From assembly GCF_038051925.1 (NCBI RefSeq), contig NZ_CP150634.1, positions 2,674,300-2,738,299 on the forward strand: 64,000 nucleotides of DNA. The letters run 5' to 3'. Origin of the DNA: Methylotuvimicrobium sp. KM2 (lineage in GTDB: Bacteria > Pseudomonadota > Gammaproteobacteria > Methylococcales > Methylomonadaceae). Positions 1 through 8,919 of the stretch are shown one piece after another (the stretch's first letter is position 1; the number at the start of each line of letters is the position of its first letter). Below the pieces are notes generated by a model that ran no database searches, was not told the origin of the DNA, and saw only the letters and a program-made list of their open reading frames with translations. The position numbers were made by a program, and so were the translations under genes.

Positions 1-363
1 AGCGCTCGCCACCTTCTCGAACCCCATCGCCCGATGCCGACGGTCGGACTCTTTCAATGCCGGACCCATCACTTCAGCCAAGCGCCCCGCCATATGCCGG
101 CGTAGCAAATCCATCTGAAACAAACGGTCGCGTGCTGTTACAAAGCCTAACGCACGAAATGCGTCTTCACGGGATTTTGCCCATATCGTGGGGATGCCTT
201 TTTCGTCGAATGCCACTGTCACTTGGGAATTAAGGCTTGATAGATGATATTCTCCGTCAATGGATGGCACAGACATCCACAATAAACTATATAGCGCTAT
301 ATAACCGGCACTAAATAAAATAATAACCGTAACGGCTAACCTGAGCAGGAATTTACTTCTCAT
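1..363 (-). CDS. Penicillin acylase family protein, N-terminal part (cut by window edge)
   Basis: The frame starts at ATG 363-361 and runs open to base 1 (121 residues seen). Residues 7-32 form one hydrophobic segment fitting a signal anchor, so the protein should reach the periplasm. The following region, with GIPTIWAKSREDAFRALGF and TARDRLFQMDLLRRHMAGRL, is the conserved start of the alpha subunit of Ntn-hydrolases of the penicillin acylase family. The catalytic Ser of the beta subunit lies outside the window. The start overlaps the upstream gene stop as ATGA, so the two are translationally coupled. In pyoverdine synthesis a member of this family, PvdQ, removes the fatty acyl chain from the exported precursor. 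Because the NRPS here begins with a fatty acyl-AMP ligase, the same job is plausible. The visible sequence looks more like general penicillin acylases than like PvdQ itself, so the deacylation role is inference. Confidence 0.88.
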   Translation of the reverse strand, partial: MRSKFLLRLAVTVIILFSAGYIALYSLLWMSVPSIDGEYHLSSLNSQVTVAFDEKGIPTIWAKSREDAFRALGFVTARDRLFQMDLLRRHMAGRLAEVMGPALKESDRRHRAMGFEKVASA

Positions 364-881
364 GGTTTCTCGCCTAAACACTGATATAATTTGATGACAC
401 CATTAAATAAGGCTCCAATAACGACCCAAAGTAAATCAATTGATAACCATCCGAGATAGCCGATGCACTTTATAATCACGGCAACATTCACACATAAGAG
501 CGGTTTCTTCATAAACGCTTCGGAAATCGCGGATACATCCTTAGTCAAATTCACCAATACTTTTTCTGAACCCAATTCCTGCAGCTTTGCTAACGGCAAT
601 TCAAGTATTTCGTGACTTAACTTAAGCCGTAGATCACGGATCGCATTCTGTCCGAGATAGGTCAAAATGTATTCCGAACAGAGCTGGGCACTAAGGTAAT
701 AACTAATACATAAACCGGCGAATACGGACCCAAAAAAATTAATCGAAGCTTGATGTTGTACCACACTGTTGATTACAGCAAGCAGTGCTACACCGCTCAG
801 GCCGCTAATCATCTCTGCAAAAACCGCGATGAATAATCGTAACTTGGAGCATCGCAAAAGATAACTAAATAAACTGACCAT
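360..881 (-). CDS. Truncated cyclic-peptide ABC exporter (PvdE/SyrD-like membrane domain only)
   Basis: This 173-residue protein has the start of an ABC exporter membrane domain. Hydrophobic segments lie near residues 14-36, 46-70 and 127-160, and the intervening part (YLGQNAIRDLRLKLSHEIL, then LPLAKLQELGSEKVLVNLTKD) matches the coupling-helix region of the SyrD/PvdE family. Such exporters are usually about 550 residues with a C-terminal ATPase; here no Walker A, signature or Walker B motif follows, and the frame ends in an unrelated tail (about residues 155-173). No missing half is found downstream, because the acylase gene starts in the last codons. It overlaps the CapA-like gene by 17 bases. 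It is best read as a remnant after deletion, possibly non-functional as an exporter unless an ATPase half exists elsewhere. Export of the acylated NRPS product would have been the ancestral role. Confidence 0.75.
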   Translation of the reverse strand: MVSLFSYLLRCSKLRLFIAVFAEMISGLSGVALLAVINSVVQHQASINFFGSVFAGLCISYYLSAQLCSEYILTYLGQNAIRDLRLKLSHEILELPLAKLQELGSEKVLVNLTKDVSAISEAFMKKPLLCVNVAVIIKCIGYLGWLSIDLLWVVIGALFNGVIKLYQCLGEKP

Positions 882-1899
882 TTATAGGTAGGCCTTGCCT
901 AAATGAAATGCTTAACTCGACACTGCGATCATTTAAAGGACTGATTGAAATAAACTCCCATTGAACCCTACCGGCCGCCCATGCACCTGACTGATCAGGG
1001 CCAAGCTCAACCTTTAAGATAATTCCGATTTGTCGACCTTGAATTGCCTTATTGTTGCAAAAATTTCCCAATGAATAAGCCATCAATTTTTGTCGCAAAT
1101 TATTTTCATGAAGCACAATGGGCTGAGGACAATGCGAATGGTGCCCAATAACCATATCCCACTTCGACAATAACTCACGGCCTTGTTGTACCTGACGCAA
1201 CTTAGGGTTCAATTGCATTTCATATCCCCAATGTGGATACAAAATATTAAACGCGGCATCATCAAGAAAATACCGGTCTGCCTCATTGATCGTCGCCACA
1301 AAGTTGCATTTTTGGTTAGACCAACTAGTACAACTTACAATATTTACTTTTCCATCAATCACAATAGAAGGTTCATCTCTTCGCCCTATCGTTATAAAAC
1401 CATAATCTTGTATCAGTTGGTAAGATGAACAAAAGCCCGTCCACCCATAATCCCCTGAATGATTGTTGGCGCAGGACAGAACCGTTCTACTGGGTGGAAA
1501 GAAGCCGGACAGTATTTCTAAAATACTTTCGGCATGAACTTGCCCCATAAACACAGGCTTGCATGAATCCCTGAGAATGGTTCCTTCAAAGTTTCCAATT
1601 AGCAGATCCGTATCGGAAAAAAAACTTTTTATATTTTCTGAAATAATAAATTCCACCCCATTTAATTTCATGATATCACCGATAAAACCAATCCTGATCT
1701 GAGGAATTATTTGGTTTATATTAGTACTATTAAAATCGGATTTTTTATAGCAGCAATAATTTACTGGAGGATTAATTAAAACGTTATAAACCCATTCCAT
1801 GCAATCGATAAACCCATATGGCTGGGAAAAGTAAGTCGTTGGAATCTCGTGGTCCCAACCGTCTTCATTTACTTCTAGTTTATGCTTTAACAACTGCAT
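865..1899 (-). CDS. CapA-family metallophosphatase-like protein
   Basis: The 344-residue protein shows the full motif set of the poly-gamma-glutamate synthesis protein CapA/PgsA family, which has a calcineurin-like metal-binding fold: GFIGDIM near residue 72, LIGNFEG near 100, SCANNHSGDYGW near 143, YPHWGYE near 222, GHHSHCPQP near 250 and YSLGNF near 276. No signal peptide or membrane anchor is evident, unlike classical CapA, so it may act in the cytoplasm. A GAGG ribosome site lies about nine bases before the ATG. It sits between the sulfotransferase and the ABC stub on the same strand, inside the NRPS operon, where it could modify the peptide or a phosphorylated or sulfated intermediate. 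The precise reaction cannot be told from sequence. Confidence 0.82.
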   Translation of the reverse strand: MQLLKHKLEVNEDGWDHEIPTTYFSQPYGFIDCMEWVYNVLINPPVNYCCYKKSDFNSTNINQIIPQIRIGFIGDIMKLNGVEFIISENIKSFFSDTDLLIGNFEGTILRDSCKPVFMGQVHAESILEILSGFFPPSRTVLSCANNHSGDYGWTGFCSSYQLIQDYGFITIGRRDEPSIVIDGKVNIVSCTSWSNQKCNFVATINEADRYFLDDAAFNILYPHWGYEMQLNPKLRQVQQGRELLSKWDMVIGHHSHCPQPIVLHENNLRQKLMAYSLGNFCNNKAIQGRQIGIILKVELGPDQSGAWAAGRVQWEFISISPLNDRSVELSISFRQGLPINGQFI

Positions 1900-1976
1900 T
1901 CAAATAGCCTCGTAAAATTATTTATAAACCTTTCCGCACAAATAAAAAATTATTTTTATAACGTGCTAGTATCAAT

Positions 1977-2843
1977 TCACTTCCTCCGATTTAGAAATGG
2001 AAAAGGCTCATCGGGAATAGGAAGATTTAAAAAGCCACATAATCTTTGCCATGGGTTTTCTTCATTAAGATCGATAAACAGAATATCCGACCGGCCGGAA
2101 AAATATTCTGATACTAATTTTTGATGTAATGTATATCTGTTGATAAAAACTTCCCTATCGATACTATTAATGCCATAGGCCCAACGAACTGCCGCGTGCA
2201 TGCTTCCGGTCCGGTCAATACTATTTTCAATATCTGAAATGGCGCTATTAATCCAACTTTCGACAGGGCGAGTGGTAAAAATGAACTTACTTCCAGGGAA
2301 GGACATATCTAATTCTCGAAACAATACACAAATCGGAAGATCCGCCAAGGCATCATATTCGGCTATGGAATCAAAATTTAACGAAACCTTAGAAACGTCA
2401 CTGCTAAAAGATGAGCAACCGATTACCCAAGGTGAAAAATGCCAAGAAAACAATCCGAGAATCCTAAGCGCCTGAGTTATACTAGTAGTACCCGTTTTTG
2501 GCCATCCGATACAAAAAACTTTCTGTGGAAAAAATTGGGTCTTATAATTAAACAAATCGGTTAGTTGTGCGGCAAGCCCATTAGCTAATTTATTAACTTC
2601 ATCAAAATCCATATCAAACTTAGTGCTTAAGGACAAAATCAATTCATTATCGGCCATGCGCAATTCAGCGATATCAATCCATCTCGGCAAACTTGCCCAT
2701 CCCGAGCACACAAAACCAGTTGAAGTTATTCGGGCAACTACTTTATCAAGGGACTCATAATTGATTGATCGGCATATGTCTCGAATGACGGCATTTGTTT
2801 GTTTTCGTGACAAACTATTTGGAATCAAGCGGGTAACAATCAT
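1977..2843 (-). CDS. Sulfotransferase-family protein
   Basis: The protein carries a PAPS-binding P-loop (CIGWPKTGTTSITQALRILG) and a downstream FIFTTRPVESWINS element that fits the 3'-phosphate-binding region of sulfotransferases. The fold is that of the small bacterial sulfotransferase family and would transfer sulfate from PAPS to a hydroxyl or amine. A longer frame opens at 2894, but that start lies deep inside the reductase gene. ATG at 2843 sits two bases after the reductase stop with AGAAGG ahead of it, so 288 residues is preferred. No membrane segment is seen. In this operon it may sulfate a hydroxyl on the peptide (for instance after reductive release to an alcohol) or on a hydroxylated side chain. 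The substrate is unknown. Confidence 0.78.
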   Translation of the reverse strand: MIVTRLIPNSLSRKQTNAVIRDICRSINYESLDKVVARITSTGFVCSGWASLPRWIDIAELRMADNELILSLSTKFDMDFDEVNKLANGLAAQLTDLFNYKTQFFPQKVFCIGWPKTGTTSITQALRILGLFSWHFSPWVIGCSSFSSDVSKVSLNFDSIAEYDALADLPICVLFRELDMSFPGSKFIFTTRPVESWINSAISDIENSIDRTGSMHAAVRWAYGINSIDREVFINRYTLHQKLVSEYFSGRSDILFIDLNEENPWQRLCGFLNLPIPDEPFPFLNRRK

Positions 2844-2845
2844 TA

Positions 2846-4126
2846 TTACTGCCCTTCTCTGACCAAATTGAAGCAGGAAAAATAGTTGTGCCATAACTCT
2901 TCATTAGGATCCGGGCATTGGATGTCTGATTTTGCAAGCCCTTCAAGCACGTGTCGGCAGTCAAAAAACCGCATTGCAGATGTTAAATTATCCGAAGATT
3001 TTTTCTCTTGTTCAAAAATTGCTATCAGAAGAAAAAAAGGATGGTTTATTGAATGACCGACCTCAGCGCGCAAAGCATTCAACCAAAGATCAAAGGAAAT
3101 GGTTTCGATTGGGTATCCAGACTTTTTTACCCAGTCGATCAGATTACGACTCGACAGCAATGCCGGATTAGTCAAATGAAAGGTTTTACCGTAGGATTCA
3201 AGTTGGCCTGACAAATACACTAACGTACGACCGACATAATCAACAGGTACGGTATCCAGGAAGATTTCTTCCTCCGGTGCCTTACCTAGAAGCATACAAG
3301 CACTGATGATACGGCTTAAAAAGTCATCGCTATTCCAAATACCTGTCGAACTATCCCCGGTGATAAACGAGGGCCGGTAAATACATATCGGAAGCCCTCG
3401 AGAACCGGCAGTTCGCACCAGGCATTCCGCAACCCATTTGCTTTGGGCATATCCTCCCATATCACAGGAAATTTTCGGTGGGATTTCATTTTCCATCACT
3501 ATTTCCCGGCTTAAATTCGAACGGTCTCCAAAGACCGATATCGTTGAAACATAGTGCACGGGCTTAGTTTTCCTTGTACACGCAAAACGCAAGACTTCTT
3601 TTGTCCCGAGCACATTGGCCGGTTTCAAAGTTTTATATGGGTAAACAAAATTGACAAAGGTGCCGTTATGATAGATGACATCGACTTCCTCAGAAAGTTG
3701 AGTTAGCAGATCTTCTTGAATGCCTAAACAAGGTTTTTCCAAGTCACCCAAAACCGGAATGATCCGACTATTCGATTGAAGCCCTGTAAAACCATACTTT
3801 ATCCAATTTTTGTTTAGTTTGTTAAGAGCTTTCAGAGTATTAGCGGCCCGTACTAAACAATATATTTTTGCACGGGTCTGTTGAGCCAGTTCATGCACCA
3901 AAAACGTACCAAGAAATCCTGTGGCCCCTGTTACGAGTACTGCTTGAGGATTAATGCCAAGATTTGCCTTAGTGTCTTTTGGATAGATCGATAAATCTAA
4001 TGCGGCTTCGGTTTCCCAGTCGATTTCATCTTTTTTCGCCAGTGGCCGATCAGTCTTCAGACTCTGTCTTAGAAACTCCAGTTGCTCGTTAGTAAGTTTA
4101 GCGATGCGTTCGGATAAGTTTGTCAT
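2846..4126 (-). CDS. Stand-alone NRPS thioester reductase (R domain)
   Basis: This 426-residue protein is an extended short-chain dehydrogenase of the thioester-reductase type that ends carboxylic acid reductases and some NRPSs. It shows the nucleotide motif GATGFLG at residues 67-73, the DLEKP/VDVIYHNGTFVNF strand region, and the catalytic Tyr-x3-Lys in GGYAQSKWVAE near 226-236. Residues 1-60 form a charged helical leader (SERIAKLTNEQLEFLRQSL) that may dock the upstream NRPS. It follows the C-A-PCP NRPS by 82 bases, and neither NRPS ends in a thioesterase, so NAD(P)H-dependent release of the peptidyl thioester as an aldehyde, or after two rounds an alcohol, is the natural role. A GGGAG ribosome site precedes the ATG. 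Confidence 0.88.
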   Translation of the reverse strand: MTNLSERIAKLTNEQLEFLRQSLKTDRPLAKKDEIDWETEAALDLSIYPKDTKANLGINPQAVLVTGATGFLGTFLVHELAQQTRAKIYCLVRAANTLKALNKLNKNWIKYGFTGLQSNSRIIPVLGDLEKPCLGIQEDLLTQLSEEVDVIYHNGTFVNFVYPYKTLKPANVLGTKEVLRFACTRKTKPVHYVSTISVFGDRSNLSREIVMENEIPPKISCDMGGYAQSKWVAECLVRTAGSRGLPICIYRPSFITGDSSTGIWNSDDFLSRIISACMLLGKAPEEEIFLDTVPVDYVGRTLVYLSGQLESYGKTFHLTNPALLSSRNLIDWVKKSGYPIETISFDLWLNALRAEVGHSINHPFFLLIAIFEQEKKSSDNLTSAMRFFDCRHVLEGLAKSDIQCPDPNEELWHNYFSCFNLVREGQ

Positions 4127-4208
4127 AATCTATGTTCTCCCTGAAATTTCCATGTCTATACAATCAGATTCGTTTTGGTCGGACACATATGGATTTTCAT
4201 CAAGTTAC

Positions 4209-7200
4209 TCATTGGCTTGTCTTCTGGCTTCTTAAGCTTGCAATCTCATCCAATAACTGCAATGCATGTTTCTTCGGAATCTCTACAAGGTCATTGAATA
4301 TAGCATCTACCTCGTCCATCTCCCGTTGTGTTAACTTTCGAAGAGAGATCAGATGGGACATTTCCGATACAGTGGGAGCATTGAATAAGTCCGTTACAGA
4401 TAAATCTATTCCATGGAATTCCCGCATTCGTTTGATGATTTGTACTACGGACAACGAGTGGCCGCCCAGATCAAAGAAATTGTCATAAGTCCCGACTTGC
4501 TCTATACCCAACTGGCTAGCCCAAAGTTCGGCTAGCTGTGCTTCAAGAGATGTGCATGGTGCAACATAGTGGCAAGAAATCTGTGCGGCGAGATCAGGTA
4601 TTGGTAAAGCACTGGCATCTATTTTTCCATTAGAATTTAACGGCAGTTTATCCAAACCGATGAAGGCAGCCGGGACCATATAATTAGGAAGGGCGTTTTT
4701 CAGGAAATCGCGTAGCTCGTTAAAAAGCGTCTTGGATTCCCCGGCGGTCTGCTGCTCCCGCACTGCACAAGATGGCACAATATAGGCGGCCAGTTTGACG
4801 TCGGTTTGGTCTCCGTAGGCGATCACCACTGCATCCTTAACCTGGGGATGCCTAAGCAATCGAGTTTCAATCTCACTCAATTCAATGCGGAAACCACGAA
4901 TCTTAACTTGATGGTCGACCCGTCCCAGAAATTCGATATTACCATCAGGAAGAAAACGGGCTTTATCGCCGGTACGATAGATACGAGCACCTGTCCCAGA
5001 AAACGGATTTGGTATAAACCGGTCGGCAGTCATGTCGGAACTGTAATAATATCCCCTTGCTATACCGGTACCGCCTATGTAAATTTCTCCCGGAACACCT
5101 GGAGGAACTCGATTAAGATAATCGTCCAAAATATATAACTGGATATTAGCTATCGGATGACCTATGGGAATACGCTGGTTATATAGGGTATCAATGGAAT
5201 CAATTTCATAGACACTGCTCCAAACGGTTGCTTCCGTTGGCCCATATTCATTGTAAAGCCGTGTTGTTGGGAGGTGGCTCAAATGTGTTGCAGCCAAAGT
5301 TGGTGTGCATATCTCGCCGGCTACAATCGCTGTACGCAAGCTATTTAATTGCCCTTGCTTTGCATAATCCAATAAAAAGCTATAGAAAGAGGGTGAACAA
5401 AGTATATGACTCAGTTCTTCCCGATCAATTATCTTCACTAATGTATTAGGATCTTGATGATCGCCTTCGGGTGGAATGCACAGTCTGCCTCCCGAAGACA
5501 ATGTCCAGAAAATACCTGCGATTGAGCTGTCGAAAGCGAAAGGGGACAATAATAAGAAACTGTCAGGCTGTTCTGGATAATAACTGAATCGGGCGTAGGT
5601 CGAAGCCACTGCATTTTTATGGCTTATGACGACGCCCTTCGGCTTACCCGTTGAACCGGATGTGTAAATAATATAGGCAGCATTTAAAGGATGAATGGCT
5701 ACCTGCAGATCATCATCTATCCGCTCGGGATCCGTTAGCAAGTCACTGTCAATGCACATGACTTCCGGAATGTTTTCCGTAAATCTCGTTAACAATCGAT
5801 CTTGGGTCAGTAATAATGAAGCATTACAATCGGCTAATAATTCGACGATTCGTTCCGCCGGGTGAGATGGATCCATGGGTACGTATACTCCCCCAGCTTT
5901 GAGGATACCGATTAGGCCAATCACTGCTTCGACTGATCGTTCCACACACAAAGCAACTTGTATTTCCGGCCCCACCCCACATTTCCTCAAATGTCTGGCC
6001 AAGCAATTTGCCCGCTCATTCAATTCAGCATATGATAGTTTTTTCCCACCGCAGGCCACTGCGGTGCGTTCCGGGTGTTTTAAAGCTTGTGCCTCGAATA
6101 GCGTGTGCAAGCATTGATCTTCCGGAAAAAACTCAGCCGTCGCATTCCACTCGGTTAACCTATAAACTTCAGATTCCGTCAACAAAGGTAAGTTACACAA
6201 TCGCAAATCCGGAAGCGTTGGTATTGCTTCCAATAGCATTTCCAGGTGCTCGGCAATCCTGACAATAGAAGCCCGTTCAAATAATTCAGTGTTGTATTCA
6301 AAAGTCCCCTCAAGCCCTCCCCTTTCGGTAACGTGGAGAACTAGATCGAACTTAGAAATTTCATAATCCAATTCAATTTTTTCAAGCGTGAGAGAAGGCA
6401 ATTCCAATGCGCGCATTGGAACATTGTGCATTACGAACATCACCTGAAAAAATGGATTACTACTTGAATTTCGCTGGGGTTGTAACTCCTCTACCAGCTT
6501 ATCAAAAGGTATATCTTGATTCTCTTGGGCTTCCAGTGTCGACTCCATTATCTGTTTGATCAGATCTTTAACACAGGAGTTGTCATCAATTTTAGTTCGG
6601 ATTACCACGGTATTGACAAAAAAACCTATCAAATTTTCTAACGCGGGTTTTGTTCGTCCTGCCATTGGCACGCCCACACAAATATCTTTTTCGCCACTAT
6701 AGCGAAAGAGAAGAATCTTGAAGACCGCAAGTAATACAGTAAAGAGTGTTACATCATACAAGCGACTCAAATTATGCAACCGAGCAATTAATTCCGGTGA
6801 CATGGCAAAGGTATAAGTCGCGCCTTGGAAGCTGCGTACAGAAGGGCGGGAATGGTCTGTCGGTAAATCGAGCAATCTTGGGCAATCCGCAAGTTGCTTT
6901 TTCCAGTAAGCCAATTGTTGATCCAGTCGCCGCCCTTGTATCCAATTGAGCTGCCAATAAGAAAAATCCGCATACTGGATAGGTAATTCCTGCAAAGGCG
7001 AAGGATCATTTCTTAAAAAGGATTGATAAATAACACCAAATTCTCTAAGCAATACTCCGGCAGACCAACCGTCGTAAGCGATATGGTGTACGGTAAACAG
7101 AAGCATCCATTCATTTTCTTGTTCCTGCTTACCTAGACGAATCAAAACAACCCTTAGCAAAGGCCCGTTCAATAAATCAAATGGTTTCTTCCCCTCTTCC

Positions 7201-7634
7201 TTAGCCAAACGAACAGACTCTGTCTCTTGGTGCGATTCAGGTAATTGGCTTAAGTCATAAATTTGAAAAGGAAGTGTGATCTCAGAAACAACAATCTGTG
7301 TCGGTTGTCCATTAATTTCGGCAATAGTGGTTCGAAGTACTTCGTGACGACGAATAATTTCATTAATACATTTCTTCAAAACAGGTACATTGAGTTTGCC
7401 GGTAAGACGCAATGCGGTTGAATAGTTATAGCTTGGACTGCCCGGGTCTAATTGGTATAACAACCACAATCTTTGCTGCGTCATTGACAATGGCGCGTAA
7501 TGCATGCCTCTCTTTGAAATAACCGAATCTTCAGAGACAGAAAGGTTTCTCCCTCGTAGCCGGTTTTCCAAGAGCATTCTTTTGGCTTGGGAAAGTTCTG
7601 TTTTTTCCTGCGATAAGTTCGATCTACTGTCCAC
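4209..7634 (-). CDS. NRPS module: condensation-adenylation-PCP
   Basis: This 1141-residue single module has a C domain at about 45-480 (latch MTQQRLWLLYQLDP; catalytic VHHIAYDGWS near 183), an A domain at about 500-1010 (YIIYTSGSTGKPKGVV, YNEYGPTEATVW, YRTGDKARF, core Lys in NSNGKIDASALP) and a PCP at about 1035-1100 with phosphopantetheine Ser in FDLGGHSLS. The ten binding-pocket positions read D-S-A-L-I-A-E-V-W-K, which I do not recognise with confidence. A hydrophobic or aromatic substrate is possible but unproven. There is no thioesterase; the reductase gene lies just downstream. GTG 7634 with GGAGG eight bases upstream is the start and overlaps the PepSY gene by 11 bases. It should add the third and last residue after the large NRPS. 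Confidence 0.93.
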   Translation of the reverse strand: MDSRSNLSQEKTELSQAKRMLLENRLRGRNLSVSEDSVISKRGMHYAPLSMTQQRLWLLYQLDPGSPSYNYSTALRLTGKLNVPVLKKCINEIIRRHEVLRTTIAEINGQPTQIVVSEITLPFQIYDLSQLPESHQETESVRLAKEEGKKPFDLLNGPLLRVVLIRLGKQEQENEWMLLFTVHHIAYDGWSAGVLLREFGVIYQSFLRNDPSPLQELPIQYADFSYWQLNWIQGRRLDQQLAYWKKQLADCPRLLDLPTDHSRPSVRSFQGATYTFAMSPELIARLHNLSRLYDVTLFTVLLAVFKILLFRYSGEKDICVGVPMAGRTKPALENLIGFFVNTVVIRTKIDDNSCVKDLIKQIMESTLEAQENQDIPFDKLVEELQPQRNSSSNPFFQVMFVMHNVPMRALELPSLTLEKIELDYEISKFDLVLHVTERGGLEGTFEYNTELFERASIVRIAEHLEMLLEAIPTLPDLRLCNLPLLTESEVYRLTEWNATAEFFPEDQCLHTLFEAQALKHPERTAVACGGKKLSYAELNERANCLARHLRKCGVGPEIQVALCVERSVEAVIGLIGILKAGGVYVPMDPSHPAERIVELLADCNASLLLTQDRLLTRFTENIPEVMCIDSDLLTDPERIDDDLQVAIHPLNAAYIIYTSGSTGKPKGVVISHKNAVASTYARFSYYPEQPDSFLLLSPFAFDSSIAGIFWTLSSGGRLCIPPEGDHQDPNTLVKIIDREELSHILCSPSFYSFLLDYAKQGQLNSLRTAIVAGEICTPTLAATHLSHLPTTRLYNEYGPTEATVWSSVYEIDSIDTLYNQRIPIGHPIANIQLYILDDYLNRVPPGVPGEIYIGGTGIARGYYYSSDMTADRFIPNPFSGTGARIYRTGDKARFLPDGNIEFLGRVDHQVKIRGFRIELSEIETRLLRHPQVKDAVVIAYGDQTDVKLAAYIVPSCAVREQQTAGESKTLFNELRDFLKNALPNYMVPAAFIGLDKLPLNSNGKIDASALPIPDLAAQISCHYVAPCTSLEAQLAELWASQLGIEQVGTYDNFFDLGGHSLSVVQIIKRMREFHGIDLSVTDLFNAPTVSEMSHLISLRKLTQREMDEVDAIFNDLVEIPKKHALQLLDEIASLRSQKTSQ

Positions 7635-8856
7635 TCTCGATTCCTCCGATTTCCAAATTGATTCTCTTCATCATTTTTCGATGCTTTTCCAAAGATATGC
7701 GTCGTTTTTGCAACCAGCGGATGATGCCGCTGATATAAAGCACCAACGGTGCGAAACCCATTGCACACCATAAAATACGGCCTGCAAGCCCGAGGGCTTC
7801 GCCGTTATGAAGCGGCCACAGCACATTGAAAAACGTTTCGCCGGCGGTAAACTGATTAGGGTCTTGTACGGACAATACCTTGCCGCTATACTGGTCAACC
7901 CATACTTTGCTGCGCGCCCAACGGTGGTTGGCTTCTCCCGGTTGCCGCTTGGTAATAATGTAAACACCCTCCTCTCCGTCGGGCGTTTCCACTCGGCATA
8001 GTTTGGCTTCAGGGAATACTGTGTCGGCGATTGCAATGGCCTCCGCTATGGAAATTGACTGTGCATTAGTCATAACCTTAGATTTAAAGCCGGGATCTTT
8101 TAAATGTTTTTCCTTGACAGCGGAAAAACCGCGTATCAACGGCTTGATATAATCCGCATAACTAAACGAAAACCCGGTAAAGGCGATAATCAGCAAAATA
8201 ATTGAACTGTAAAATCCCGTAGTTTTATGCAAATCATAATAAAACCGTTCAGGACTTGCGCCCCGTTTAATAGTCACTGCTTTTTTGAATTTCCCCCAGC
8301 GCGGCCACCACAAATAAAGCCCGGTCAATGCGGAAATAAATAAAAACAAACCAAGAAAACAGATCGTATCGTTTCCGATTTTCCCGATCTCGACACCTAA
8401 TTTACCTGTCAACAAACTGGCATGGACTTCATAAATGAACGTCCACAAGGTTTGCCCCCAAAAGTACTCCGAAATTATTTTTCCGCTGTATGGATCAATC
8501 AGAACCTGGAGCGGTGCGAATAACTCATCAGCGGTTTCTTCAGGCTTTGGATAGCGCGCCCAAACGTAATCGTTGCCATAGCCTGGCACAAGAAGCACCC
8601 AGTTCCTTTGTCTTTGAGGATGAGCGGCTTTAACGATTTGTAGGATTTCATCAAGGGGAAGCGATCGCGCATTGGCTTCCTGATGCACAGGCGGCAAGCT
8701 GAACTCTTCCAGTTCAACATAGAAAACATTGCAAATCCCCGTTAGTCCGAGAATGACAAAGACAAAACCTATCGTAAGGGCGATATACAAATGCACCGTT
8801 AGCCAGAAATGACGGAAACGCCTCCATTGGAAGGGGGTATGAGAATGTTGATTCAT
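7624..8856 (-). CDS. PepSY-associated transmembrane protein (PiuB-like, siderophore uptake)
   Basis: The 410-residue inner-membrane protein has four hydrophobic segments near 18-45, 163-187, 210-236 and 365-390, with conserved membrane histidines (FWLTVHLYIAL, YEVHASLL, DLHKTTGFY, PLHNGEALG) and two PepSY-like periplasmic portions (for example VLIDPYSGKIISEYFWGQTLW and VWVDQYSGKVLSVQD). This is the PepSY_TM family commonly encoded beside TonB-dependent siderophore receptors; some members act as inner-membrane ferric-siderophore reductases. It sits 63 bases after the receptor and overlaps the next NRPS, tying uptake and synthesis in one operon. A role in periplasmic iron reduction or release is inference from family and context. 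Confidence 0.87.
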   Translation of the reverse strand: MNQHSHTPFQWRRFRHFWLTVHLYIALTIGFVFVILGLTGICNVFYVELEEFSLPPVHQEANARSLPLDEILQIVKAAHPQRQRNWVLLVPGYGNDYVWARYPKPEETADELFAPLQVLIDPYSGKIISEYFWGQTLWTFIYEVHASLLTGKLGVEIGKIGNDTICFLGLFLFISALTGLYLWWPRWGKFKKAVTIKRGASPERFYYDLHKTTGFYSSIILLIIAFTGFSFSYADYIKPLIRGFSAVKEKHLKDPGFKSKVMTNAQSISIAEAIAIADTVFPEAKLCRVETPDGEEGVYIITKRQPGEANHRWARSKVWVDQYSGKVLSVQDPNQFTAGETFFNVLWPLHNGEALGLAGRILWCAMGFAPLVLYISGIIRWLQKRRISLEKHRKMMKRINLEIGGIESGQ

Positions 8857-8919
8857 TATTTTCGAAAGCCTCGGTGCAACGGAGTAATTGAAGTCTGCAT
8901 ATGACCTATCTGAACCAGT

